The position numbers were made by a program, and so were the translations under genes. From contig NC_087062.1 of the NCBI RefSeq assembly GCF_963678635.1, positions 13,686,670-13,746,669 of the forward strand: a stretch of 60,000 nucleotides of DNA, written 5' to 3'. This document shows positions 8,905 to 19,200 of this stretch, in pieces. The number at the start of each line of letters is the position of its first letter. Within the stretch, counting starts at the first letter, position 1. The DNA comes from Symsagittifera roscoffensis (lineage: Eukaryota; Xenacoelomorpha; Acoela; Convolutidae). The notes beneath the pieces were generated by a model. That model did not search any database. It had not been told where the DNA came from and was given only the letters and a program-made list of their open reading frames with translations.

Positions 8905-11900
8905 ATGAGGAACTTGAATGAACTCAGCAATGACAGACAGGTGTGTCTGGTACCAAATCCAAACAGTAAAAGCTCGGCTATTTTAGGAAGAAGCTTCTCA
9001 CTCACTCAGAGCGGACTGTGTGTGAGTGTGTTATTGAACACAGAAGCAACAACAGTGACAATACAGAGGGGAAAGAAACTTGGCTACGCTTTGCCTCTGA
9101 ACACAGACTTTCTGAGTGTGGAGAACTTGAAGAAGTTTGACGTAACTAAATGTCCATTACATGCGAACCAAGAATGTATAATGAAAAGAGTAATTGAATT
9201 GAAATCTTCTAGGAAATTGTTTTCAATGAAGTCGGAAACAGATGATGGGCTGTCTAGTTGTTCCAACTTTCCTGAGAGGCCGACGGAAGCAGAGTTAGCA
9301 GCGAATAGGCCTGTCCTACCTGAGATAGAACATCTGAAGGGTAAAATATCTGACAAGGAACTAGATTCGCTCAGGGCGGTGCTAGATCGGAACGCAGACG
9401 TTTTTTCAAAGCATAAGGCCGATATAGGTTGTTGCAATTTTGTAGAGCACGAGATTGAGATAGAAGAGGGCTCGGTACCTCATAGGGAAGGGGCGAGAAG
9501 AATGACCCCAAATAAGTCAGAAGCGTGTAGGAAGGAAATTGAAATGTTAATGGAGTACGACATGATTGAGCCGTCGAAGTCCCCATGGGCTTGTGGCGTG
9601 GTCATGGCGAAAAAGAAAGGGGGACAACTCAGATTTTGTTGTGATTTCCGTTATCTGAACGCAGTGACTGTAAAGGACGCATACCCGATTCCCCGCATCG
9701 ATGTGAGCCTATCCAAGCTGGGAGACGCTAAGTTCTTCACGACGTTGGATTTGGGCTCCGCATTCTGGCAAGTGCCACTCAGAAAGCAAGATCGAGAGAA
9801 AACAGGTTTCGCGTGTGAGCTGGGACTGTTCCAGTGGAAGAGGATGCCATTCGGATTGTGCAACGCGACGGCCACATTCCAGCGACTGATGGCCCAGGCA
9901 CTCACGAGCGTCACTAAGAAATACGGGAATCTCATTATGTGTTATGTCGATGATGTCGTGATTGCAACACCAACCTTAGAAGACCACATAGAGAGGTTGG
10001 AGGAGGTGTTTTCTTGCATGAAGCAGGCGGGTCTGAAATGCAAACCCTCTAAGTGTGAAATCCTCAGGGATTCCATAAAGTATCTGGGCCGCCTGGTTGA
10101 CAAACATGGAGTGAGACCAGATCCCGAAGCGGTTGAAGCGGTGCTGACCTGGAAGGCACCTAAAACAGATACACAGCTGATGAGTTTTCTTGGATTCGCA
10201 AATTATTATCGGGAGTTCATCAAGGGGTATCCTGACAAAATATACCCCATGCAGAGGTTGATGAGAAACAAGGGCAAAAAGTTCACCTGGACTGATGAGG
10301 CACAAGTCTCATTTGAAAACATCAAACGTGAACTTTGCGAGGCACCGGTCCTCGGCATGCCAACGGAGAAGGGAATGTTCGTGCTGGACACGGATGCATC
10401 AGTGGTTGCGATATCGGGCATACTTCACCAGGAACAGGAGTGGAACGGGAGAACAGTTCTTCGTCCGATAGCCTACGGGAGTAAAGTCCTGAGTGATACT
10501 GAAATGAAGTACGGCGCACCAAAAGCGGAGATGTTTGCAGTGATCACGTTCGTGGAGAAATACAGGGCCTACCTGGGGAGTGCTCCCTTCAAGTTACGCG
10601 TGGATAATCGTGCCCTTGCCTGGCTGAAAACCTATTCGATGGACCAAAGCTATATTGGTCGTTGGATCGTGCGCCTGGATGGATACCACATGATCATAGA
10701 GCACCGTACCCGTGACAAGCACCAGAACGCAGATAGCCTCAGTAAAAAGACAGAATTTTATGAGCGCCTCGAGGAGAAGCTGGCTAACCAATCAGAGATC
10801 AAAGACGGGTTTTCCTTTCTGGACAAAGAAACCTACGACAAGCTGCCACTTACTAGGTGGTTAGACAAGTCAGGACATCCTATACCTGGACACCCTGACC
10901 TTCCAGTGGAGACGGCCGCGGAGATAAAGCTTTTAGCCAGAGGCGAGCCCGTTCCGTTGGACCTGCTAGTCCGATCCAACTTGGTACAGCAAGAACTGAC
11001 CAGGCTGGGTATAAACAGCGTCGCTTTATTGAATAAGACGGTGAACGTGGCGCCGGACGTCATGGGAAAACTCCGTGACTTGTTGGATAGGGAAGTGGAT
11101 AGGCATGATCGTGAATGGATGGAGACCATGCAGAGGTTGACTGTCACCGAGAGAACAGAGAAGAGGCCAGTGTCCATTCGCAGCCGAGGCGTTGAACGGG
11201 ATTGCAGGTCGATCGTCAACCAGCTGGTGACCTCGATGCCGAAAGAAGTATTGTTGAGAACTTCGTTCACTGAATATGGAACATCGAATCAAAACCAAGC
11301 TACTGAGGAAGTCAGGATCAGGTCGAAAGCTAGCTTCACGAGGAGAGTGCACTTCACGGATGCAAAGGAGGAATACGAGCCAAGCCCAGATTGTTCGTCC
11401 GTGGACGAGACAATGTCCGGGGAGTCTGACACCTTCGAGCCAGTCAAGGACGACTTGTCTGAGGAGTCAGACACCTGTGAGCCCGTGCAGGACAACTTGT
11501 CCGGGGAGAGGTTGACTAGACCACCTAGGGGCAGAATTCTGTCCGGGGAGTCGGGTTCAAAGCGACCAATGGACAGAGTTTTGTCCGGGGAGTCGAGAAA
11601 CATCTCAGACAACTTGGGATTTGATGTTGGAGAATCAGTTGACTCAAGTGTTGACTCGGGACCCCAGTCCTGGGACAACACGTCTGAAACAACTTCCAAT
11701 TCCGATGTGTCAGAGATCGCAATCCACTCCTTGTTGGTAGACTGGAAGCAGCGTGGGCTGGACCGAGAAACACATCAGGATCCAGACAGGGACAGATACA
11801 CCTCAGATGAAGAGGGCACTGTGATAGACAATGCCGCGGACGAGCTCGAGCTGATAGCAGTTTCAAAACGCCCAACCAGATTGCTGCCACATGGTACGGT

Positions 11901-13620
11901 CGTCCGTACCAATCTGGAACCATCTGTGCAAGAATCGACGCCTTTGAAAAAGATATGGTGTGTCAAGTTGATGGACGATGCTCATGCTCCGGAGATAATG
12001 AGTGGGCAAATGAACGTGGTGAAGACGTATTTGAAAGCCAGGTACAGGCTGTCGGATCTCCTGAGGGCTCAACGAAATGATAGAATGACGAGCAGTCTGA
12101 AAAGATGGATCGAGAATGGAGCACCTGACAAGGGAGACTTGGAAGAAGACAGCATCAAAATCCTGAAGCAATTTTACCTGAAGAGGAAAGACTTGTTGTA
12201 CCTGAATAAGGACGGAATCGTAGCCTGTAAGCGCAAGGAGGAGGACAAGGTCCTTTATAAATACAATTCAATAGTGTTACCACAGTTGTACCAGACTGAA
12301 TTGCTCTTTCGCTCACATGATCAGATGGGACATCAAGGCGTGGACAAAGTGTATAACAGGATACAAAAACTATTCGAATGGCCGGGATTGAAGAAGGCTT
12401 GTGAGAAATGGATAGCCGCATGCCTGTCTTGTCAACAGGCAAAGGATCCCAGGAAACTAAGGTTCCCCCTACAGTCAATAGAATCGTCAGGTTTCAACGA
12501 AATGGTGCAAATTGATCATCAGAAAATCTGCATGACAGCAACGGGCTATAATCAGGTGCTGGTAATGATCGACCATTTTACAAAGTATGCGGAGGCAGCA
12601 CCCTGCATGACAGCATCGGCAGAAGAAACATGCGATCATTTGATAAACGTGTGGATAGCAAGGCATGGCTGCCCCATCACGTTCCAATCGGACAATGGCA
12701 AAGCATTCGTAGGTGATCTCACCAAAGAGTTAATGAAAAGGTCGCAGGTAGCGCAGGCCCACTCGACCACTTATCACCCGCAAACGAATGGCCTAGTCGA
12801 GAGGCAGAATCGCACACTGGTATCCATGTTGAGAGTCTACTGCTCACGCTATATGGATGACTGGGACAAGCACTTGCCGCAAGTGATGGGTGCTTACAAC
12901 AGCACGGAGCATTCCACCACGGGAATAAGCCCACATATGATGCTGACGGGTCACGAAAAAGCACTCCCATTAACGTTCTTCTACCCTGAATATGAAGGGA
13001 AGAGGACAGCACCGCAAACGTACGTGCGGGACGTTATTAGAAGACAGCAGGACCTTAATGACTTATGCAGGAGGAATACGCAACAGGCGCAAATTAGACA
13101 AAAAAGGAGGTTTGATAAAAGAACAGCCGATGCAAAAGCCTACTCAGTTGGCGATTACGTCTGGGTGTTCCAGGAAGTGGTTCCACCAAAAGGAACCAAT
13201 AAACTATTAAAGAAATGGCGTGGTCCATTTCAGATAACAGAGGTGCATCAAGGAGGTCGTTTTTATCGGCTGAGCACTGGAAGAGCGGCTCATTACGAGA
13301 ATATCAAACCGCACAATGCCTCGTCAGAGGATTGGTGCATCCCAGCGGACATGCAAGAGGGAGACTATTTAATTGTGGATCCTGCTTGTGAAGTGAATGA
13401 GAGGGATACTCGCGACAAGAACGACGGGAACGAGGTGGTGGACGATTGCGATCTACCACTGGATCTCGAGTTGACTGAGCGAGTAGAGGTGGACGATGAA
13501 ACTCTACCCTATGCCGAAGAAAACTGGGATTGCCCGGAACAAACCGAAATTGACAATGGAATACAGCCTGACTTTCCTCTCACCATGGAAACACGCCGTA
13601 TGGCGAGGACTTCGTTGTAG
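8905..13620 (+). CDS. pol: Pol: reverse transcriptase, RNase H, integrase
   Basis: 1,571 aa from the ATG at 8905; readthrough would add seven codons. The reverse transcriptase has motif A near residue 280 (TTLDLGSAFWQ) and YVDD near 347. RNase H follows (VLDTDAS, AEMFAV, VDNRALAW). A spacer of roughly 450 residues separates it from integrase and carries repeated LSGES units. Integrase has an HX4H and CX2C zinc-binding site (about residue 1136 onward), catalytic D near 1202, D near 1261 and E near 1297 (D35E), and a C-terminal GPF module near 1440. The acidic tail (ELTERVEVDDE) is unassigned. The 3' end overlaps the next frame by about 48 nt. Confidence 0.95.
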   Translation: MRNLNELSNDRQVCLVPNPNSKSSAILGRSFSLTQSGLCVSVLLNTEATTVTIQRGKKLGYALPLNTDFLSVENLKKFDVTKCPLHANQECIMKRVIELKSSRKLFSMKSETDDGLSSCSNFPERPTEAELAANRPVLPEIEHLKGKISDKELDSLRAVLDRNADVFSKHKADIGCCNFVEHEIEIEEGSVPHREGARRMTPNKSEACRKEIEMLMEYDMIEPSKSPWACGVVMAKKKGGQLRFCCDFRYLNAVTVKDAYPIPRIDVSLSKLGDAKFFTTLDLGSAFWQVPLRKQDREKTGFACELGLFQWKRMPFGLCNATATFQRLMAQALTSVTKKYGNLIMCYVDDVVIATPTLEDHIERLEEVFSCMKQAGLKCKPSKCEILRDSIKYLGRLVDKHGVRPDPEAVEAVLTWKAPKTDTQLMSFLGFANYYREFIKGYPDKIYPMQRLMRNKGKKFTWTDEAQVSFENIKRELCEAPVLGMPTEKGMFVLDTDASVVAISGILHQEQEWNGRTVLRPIAYGSKVLSDTEMKYGAPKAEMFAVITFVEKYRAYLGSAPFKLRVDNRALAWLKTYSMDQSYIGRWIVRLDGYHMIIEHRTRDKHQNADSLSKKTEFYERLEEKLANQSEIKDGFSFLDKETYDKLPLTRWLDKSGHPIPGHPDLPVETAAEIKLLARGEPVPLDLLVRSNLVQQELTRLGINSVALLNKTVNVAPDVMGKLRDLLDREVDRHDREWMETMQRLTVTERTEKRPVSIRSRGVERDCRSIVNQLVTSMPKEVLLRTSFTEYGTSNQNQATEEVRIRSKASFTRRVHFTDAKEEYEPSPDCSSVDETMSGESDTFEPVKDDLSEESDTCEPVQDNLSGERLTRPPRGRILSGESGSKRPMDRVLSGESRNISDNLGFDVGESVDSSVDSGPQSWDNTSETTSNSDVSEIAIHSLLVDWKQRGLDRETHQDPDRDRYTSDEEGTVIDNAADELELIAVSKRPTRLLPHGTVVRTNLEPSVQESTPLKKIWCVKLMDDAHAPEIMSGQMNVVKTYLKARYRLSDLLRAQRNDRMTSSLKRWIENGAPDKGDLEEDSIKILKQFYLKRKDLLYLNKDGIVACKRKEEDKVLYKYNSIVLPQLYQTELLFRSHDQMGHQGVDKVYNRIQKLFEWPGLKKACEKWIAACLSCQQAKDPRKLRFPLQSIESSGFNEMVQIDHQKICMTATGYNQVLVMIDHFTKYAEAAPCMTASAEETCDHLINVWIARHGCPITFQSDNGKAFVGDLTKELMKRSQVAQAHSTTYHPQTNGLVERQNRTLVSMLRVYCSRYMDDWDKHLPQVMGAYNSTEHSTTGISPHMMLTGHEKALPLTFFYPEYEGKRTAPQTYVRDVIRRQQDLNDLCRRNTQQAQIRQKRRFDKRTADAKAYSVGDYVWVFQEVVPPKGTNKLLKKWRGPFQITEVHQGGRFYRLSTGRAAHYENIKPHNASSEDWCIPADMQEGDYLIVDPACEVNERDTRDKNDGNEVVDDCDLPLDLELTERVEVDDETLPYAEENWDCPEQTEIDNGIQPDFPLTMETRRMARTSL
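11414..11593 (+). repeat. LSGES-coding repeats matching the polypurine-tract sequence
   Basis: TGTCCGGGGAG occurs at 11414, 11498, 11540 and 11582, encoding LSGE repeats in the RNase H-integrase spacer. The same string occurs at 14009 in the next ORF and at 23965 as the presumed polypurine tract before the 3' LTR. Confidence 0.75.
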
Positions 13621-14627
13621 ATCGGATAGTAGTGAGTGATGTCATAGACTCGCTGGTGGGGCTGGACGAAGTAGCGATGCTAGAAGAAATCGACCTTGTG
13701 AACGATATGGATCAAGATTGGATCGACGATCGATCAGAACCGGAAGTGGAGTTCGAACCAGAAGCGGAACAGACTCATGAGCAAGAACTAACAAACTTGC
13801 GCGTGCTCGAATGGCTCCAAGATCTGCCGACAGATCCAAAAGAGACGATCCTGACGATTCAGGACGTCGATAGAGACGGCGTCAAATACATCAGTCATGA
13901 TAATACCGAGTCCAACTGGGTCGCCCCAGATGGTCCTCTACGTGTTCCACAATCCAACCTCGGTCTCCTAGACTTTGGGCGATCGACGGGGACGTCGATG
14001 GATATTTTTGTCCGGGGAGTGGGGGTAGGACTCACCCACACCGAAAATCTCATAATAAAAAAATTGAAATCGGCAAGGGAAACCGGAGAACTAGAGACAG
14101 AGGGCGAGAATGCTAAGAAACCACCTTTTGGACGAATCTTTGAATCGTATTTTGATCTACCGAACCACTATTCGAACAATATCGTTATAACGGACAGCGA
14201 TTTCATACTCACGGAACGCACGTGCGCCATAGCGATAACGGCGGACGTAAGCTTCAAAACAGCACTAGCGGCCGACTTCAAAAGAGAGTACAAGAATATC
14301 GAGTTTTTGTGGAAACAGAGGCCGGGTGTAGGAGGAATGATAGCGTTGCCCCCTGTTGCATCACAGATACCAGGGAAATATTTGTGTTTTTTGGTTACGA
14401 AAGCTACTGATAGGCAACACGTGAATCCGGAGAGCTTGGTATTGGCCTTGACTCGACTTAGGGATTTCCTGGTTGAGAGAGGTGTGACCTCTCTCTCGTT
14501 GCCAGTTTATGATCCCAATAGAGGGAAGCTACACCCGAGAGAGTTGTACGCTCTTGTGCATGTGATATTTTCAGAGACTGACATAGAGGTTTACTTACAT
14601 AAAAAATACTATCTGAGCATATGCTAA
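13572..14627 (+). CDS. ORF3: acidic N-terminus and macro-domain-like C-terminus
   Basis: The frame is open from 13572, overlapping pol by 48 nt in the -1 frame. The first ATG is at 13677 (316 aa from there). The N-terminal third is acidic. From about 14200 to the end the pattern matches small macro domains of the OARD1/TARG1 type that bind or cut ADP-ribose. There is a predicted strand-helix opening (CAIAITADVSF), a strand ending in FLVTK (as in LITK of OARD1), a helix, a VTSLSLPVYD strand-loop, then a helix and a TDIEVYL strand. The glycine-rich substrate loops are altered: no GAGIA, and DPNRGK in place of GCGLD. Ligand binding is therefore uncertain. It could be a Pol extension made by frameshifting or a separate protein. 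Confidence 0.6.
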   Translation, partial: LSSHHGNTPYGEDFVVDRIVVSDVIDSLVGLDEVAMLEEIDLVNDMDQDWIDDRSEPEVEFEPEAEQTHEQELTNLRVLEWLQDLPTDPKETILTIQDVDRDGVKYISHDNTESNWVAPDGPLRVPQSNLGLLDFGRSTGTSMDIFVRGVGVGLTHTENLIIKKLKSARETGELETEGENAKKPPFGRIFESYFDLPNHYSNNIVITDSDFILTERTCAIAITADVSFKTALAADFKREYKNIEFLWKQRPGVGGMIALPPVASQIPGKYLCFLVTKATDRQHVNPESLVLALTRLRDFLVERGVTSLSLPVYDPNRGKLHPRELYALVHVIFSETDIEVYLHKKYYLSIC

Positions 14628-15069
14628 GAATTGCGCTCGGCGATAAGTGGTTTTTATTAAGTTGCTCGATAAGAATTAGAGTCAAGTTTTAGGTTAGGCT
14701 TTAGGTACAGTATTAGGGATTAGGTTTTTATATGATAGTATAGGTGTGTGATGTTTATGTGTTTATGTTATGTTATTGTTATGATATGTTTTATGTTTGT
14801 GTCATCAAGGTGACAGCGCTTATTCGTGCTACTCTGACAAAGATAAAGGTGGACGATCCACCTTGGTGCTAAATTTTAAATCAGAATTGTGAAGAGAATT
14901 TCAATGGAGAGTTTTAAAGAATTGATTGATGTTGCATCCAAAAATGATGGTTCTAAGTCGCGACCTGTTTTTTAGATCTTGATTGATCGAAAATTGTTTA
15001 CTGAACACTGAATCAGAGGAGACAGAAAGAAATTACACGACACGACAAGAAGAATCAACACGAAAAGAA
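14628..15069 (+). other. Gap between the two ORF cassettes, with a candidate 3' splice site
   Basis: No ORF here. A TG/AT-rich run lies at 14740-14810. CCTGTTTTTTAG ending at 14975 is a good splice-acceptor match 95 nt before the ATG of the next ORF. A spliced or internally initiated RNA for the second cassette, comparable with env mRNAs of retroviruses, is an inference. Confidence 0.45.
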
Positions 15070-16242
15070 ATGGGTGACACGAACGAACTCATGGAATTCC
15101 TCTCAGCGAGTCTAGGAGCGACTCTAGACAAGATCTATCAGCGGCTGATCGATTGTGATTTTACACGAGAAGACCCGGGGTTGGCGATGTTTGTGGTCGC
15201 ACTCCTCAATGCACTGGGAAGAGAGGGTCGAGGGAATCGCCCTACAGAAGTCGTGTTGATGTTGGCCTTCGGTGAGTCCGGGACCGCCGAGAGAGGCCGA
15301 AACCGATTGATGAGATGGAGGCGCGGAGAGATGTCTGGCCACGACCTGGCTCGTGAGCCAGGACTAGGTGAGCAAAGGGACCACCCGCTAGGTGAGATGC
15401 CCTTGCCCGTCCAACCTGCGCAGCCACTCATTGGAGCGAAGAGACAACGTGATGGGCCAGGCCCGTCACACTCTGTCGACTCTCCAACAGCTGCTCCTCC
15501 CCTAAAGAGAGTGAGAGTGAGCGAGATAGAGATCCAGAAGTCGGAGACGATTGAGACACTGGAGAAGAAGGAGAGAGATCAGAGTGAGCTGTGTGCCAAA
15601 CTTCAGGAGTACAGGCCCATAGCTCGGGAGAGAGACGAATGGAAAAAGAAATTTGAAGATCTGCAGGTGGCCTACAAGGAGGATGAGATAAAGCACCTGA
15701 AGGAGCTGTATATGGCGAAGGTGAGCCAAGTGTCACCGGAAATCCTGGCGAGCATGAGGTCCTCGGAGGGATCTAACGACACACGCCCCAGGACAACAGC
15801 GCAGGAGCTGTGCGCATCGAGAGGACGTGAGGTTCTGGATTTGTGTGCATCAAGGGGGCCCGAGGCTCCTCAGCAGACACGACCGTCTGCTTCGAGTCAG
15901 AGGTTTACGATACCAGACCCTTCTGACACCTATCTAGCTCCTCAATTTCAGGAATCATTTAACCAAGTGGCCAGAGCCGCGATGGATGAGATCAACAGAG
16001 GCACTGAGCGGACACTGGCTAGGATCATTCCTTCCCAGCGTCGTGATCATTCATCAAATAGCTCGGAGCGAGCAACCCGCACGATAGCGTGTTCGGCGCC
16101 TGGTGGAGTCTTTGAGAAGTCTCGCGTGGTAGACATCAGGAAGAATCTGATGGCACGTCATCAGTTCACGCAAGTGCCAGCCGAGCATCCTCGAGCCTGC
16201 CTGAATGACATGAGCTGGAACCCGCCACGAACGACCAAGTAA
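15070..16242 (+). CDS. ORF4: coiled-coil protein of unknown function
   Basis: 390 aa from ATG 15070; the frame is open upstream to about 14983 but without an ATG. The N-terminal 100 residues look helical (MGDTNELMEFLSASLG onward). A basic patch with KRQRD and LKRVRVSE could be a nuclear signal. A coiled coil runs roughly over residues 150-225. Two LCASRG repeats follow. I recognise no family. It lies first in the second cassette, as gag does in the first. Its last 34 nt overlap ORF5 in the -1 frame, so it may be made both alone and as a fusion with ORF5. Confidence 0.75.
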   Translation: MGDTNELMEFLSASLGATLDKIYQRLIDCDFTREDPGLAMFVVALLNALGREGRGNRPTEVVLMLAFGESGTAERGRNRLMRWRRGEMSGHDLAREPGLGEQRDHPLGEMPLPVQPAQPLIGAKRQRDGPGPSHSVDSPTAAPPLKRVRVSEIEIQKSETIETLEKKERDQSELCAKLQEYRPIARERDEWKKKFEDLQVAYKEDEIKHLKELYMAKVSQVSPEILASMRSSEGSNDTRPRTTAQELCASRGREVLDLCASRGPEAPQQTRPSASSQRFTIPDPSDTYLAPQFQESFNQVARAAMDEINRGTERTLARIIPSQRRDHSSNSSERATRTIACSAPGGVFEKSRVVDIRKNLMARHQFTQVPAEHPRACLNDMSWNPPRTTK

Positions 16243-19200
16243 TTCCCCTAGGGAGTCGCCATTTGATCATTGGAGACAGTTTGGTGAGAGATCTGAATGA
16301 GATCTTCGTCTATGGTCAGACTACCATTCTGTCCTTTGGAGGAGCCTCAGTGGCTCAGGTCATCAAAATGATGGAGTTCCTTGGACCGTCTACAAGTACC
16401 GTGCCAGCGGAGGGAATTGAATCAGGCAGCAGGCTGCTTTGGAATAGATCAGATCCTAGCCATTGGGGTCAGTATAAGACGGACATGTCGGCGAAGTTGA
16501 ATATGAATACCTTGACGTGTCGGGAAGATGCGATGAGAATGACTGGCGGTGAAAGTCCCACAGTGTCGCGACTTTATCGGATACCGGGCGTGGATTGGCT
16601 GCTAGCAGAACAGGAGAAATTCAGCTCCTCGACCTCACTCCGACATGCAGACCTGGATGGATTGCCTCATGACAATACCTTTGGACCTTTAAACACCCGG
16701 TCGCTCACCGACGTTCGAGATAGGACCCGGGAAAGGACACCACCTGTGCGCAAGGGCAAGTTCCAGACGGAGAACAAGCCCAATAACAAACATCACAAGA
16801 TGTACAGACAATTCGCTAAACCACCCGGTCAGACGCCGGGCGAGTATTCGAGGGATTACCCCCGAACTACAACAGTGGTTGGAGACGATAAGAGATACGG
16901 GAACCTGAAGGCCCCAATAGGCGATGGCCTTTTTGCAGCTTATGACCCCTTGGACATGAAGGCTGCCAAATATCTGGTTGTGGCCGGCTCCGATTATCTC
17001 TACACGCCCCGTTCTCTATTCTGGCCCGATGTGATTTTCTTAACGGCGCCTAAACTGGACTGGGGACAGGCGATAGGCATGATGATAAGTGTACGGAGAG
17101 TGGTCAGCATGGAGCCGCAGGTAATAGTGGTTGCAGGCTCAAATGATCATCTACAAAGCAGAGGCTTATTGTCACGTCTGACGGATGGATCGATCCCGAG
17201 TAACGAAGTTATAGGGGAGGCGATAATGACACTGCTCTCGGCGATGGCCGAGGTAGAGGCAGCAGCAAGACAACGTTTCACCATGAATGTGGTGAAGGTG
17301 ATCTTCGTATTGTCACCAGGCTACGCTGCATTGCCTGAACCCCTTCAATTTGTGTACACAATGGTCACGACGATAGCAGAGGGGATATTTAACGTGATAA
17401 TTCCTGCCCCAAACAGAGTGGTGGACCCGGACAATTACTATCCGTCCCGATCTGAGCTTCCCGCCGTTTGGGCTGACATCTCGAATGCCATACAGGGGCT
17501 CAGAGATTGTAGCACAACTCGGTTGGTGCTAGATGAAGTTCTGGGGTTGGAGCTGTCCAACTTCGCAAGATTATTGAAGCTAAGACCAGGGGTAGGTGAC
17601 GATCATCTATTAGTACAACAGGTGGCTGATGATCTCTGGTTCAGACAGATGGATCATGCAGAGAATGAGCAGGGAAGGATGATCAGAAAGAACATGACGT
17701 CAGCAGAGGAGGACCTCATGGCAATGGCTTTGCGTACGAAGCCACACAACAATATATGGTTGTACCTGTCACCGAGGCTGTGCACCTTGGGTGAGGACGC
17801 GTTTGAGCATGCGCCGGCAATAATTAAAGAGATACATGCGTATCTGAAGAATCTACTTAATGCCCGGGAGTTGGCTGGAGGCAAGATGTTGAAACTGATG
17901 CAAGACGTAAACACGATGTCGCTGGATAAGTTCCAAGCTGACGTGCTGGCCACAAAGGCACAGTACGAACGATCAGATGCTATCTTGGGTGGAATGGGAG
18001 TGGGATGGACGCCATCTTTCCTATCGACGTGTTATCCGAGGGCATCTAGGAACCTGATCGCGAGTTTCGTCAAAGACATCAGGAAGTTGTCGATTGGCCT
18101 GGTGCTAGCCTTATACGTGACATTTGGTCATGAAAACTTTGTGAAAGGACCGGCAAACCTCTTTACCCAAGCATTGGCCGATTTGAGATTGGATGGACTC
18201 CTGACTCTGATTGCCATGACCTATGGTCGACTGGGAGACTTGCTTGTGCTATTGCGTTACCCTGAACAACTACAGGGACCCAGTCGTGAGTTCAATGCAC
18301 AGTTGGAAACTGCCTCGCTCAAGAAGATGAAAGACTGGAGGACTCTCCTACTTCAATACCTCTTGCAACAAAACAGAAGCGTCACAGGAGAGGACAAAGT
18401 GGCGACGAACGCAAGCGAATGTAAGCAGTATTGTGGCATGCCCTTACTAACAGACTTAGCTGTCATGATGCGGATTGATCCGTTGGCTCTGGTCCACGGA
18501 CTGAGGGAATTCGTCACAGTGGTGTATGGACCGGTGATGTCCTTTGCGTTCCCGGATGTGCAAGTTAAAGCGTACAGGAATTCAGTGTTGTACGTCAACC
18601 TGGTCTCAGTAGTGGATTGTTCCGTGCTGAATTGGGTAGAGCAGAGTGAACTGAGAAAGCTGGCTAGCGATGATAGGCTATTCGGAAGAATAGCAGAGCC
18701 AGGTTGGGTGTTGATGGACTTCAACAACCACTTCAAATGCCGAATGGGCCTTGAGGATCTGTCCCACATCCAGTTTAACCCAAAACTCTGGAATTTGAGA
18801 CCAGTGGTGAAAGATACAGGAGAGGCTGTGGTAGTACCTCAATTGCCGGGAGCATATGCCCATGCGAAAGAGAATCAACAAACATGGCTTCCTGGGTCCA
18901 GGCCGCTGCCGGACCAATGCCATCGATATCCACCGATAAGGAGGATGTTGTTGGGAGTCACATCTCCCATCACTGCCCCTCGTATTGGAGCAGCTCGTGA
19001 CGCAGAGAAGAGAATGCTGAAGTGGAGTGGAGGGATGGAGCCGCGCTTCATCAGCTGGAACGTTGCTGCCGCGCATACGTTCGACTTCTCATTTCCCGAT
19101 GCCTGGAGCAGGAAAAAGATCAAAGCACTACCCTCCAGGAGACCAGAGGTCTCGGCTGAAACGTGGAACGAAGTATATTCTTCCGCGGATGACTTATCGA

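Noticed and set aside
13572-16242. Canonical -1 slippery heptamers in the two overlaps
   Set aside because: I found no X XXY YYZ heptamer in frame in either overlap, so frameshifting is inferred only from the overlaps.
17595-17606. GDD in ORF5 as an RNA polymerase motif
   Set aside because: No neighbouring polymerase motifs; a three-residue match is not evidence.
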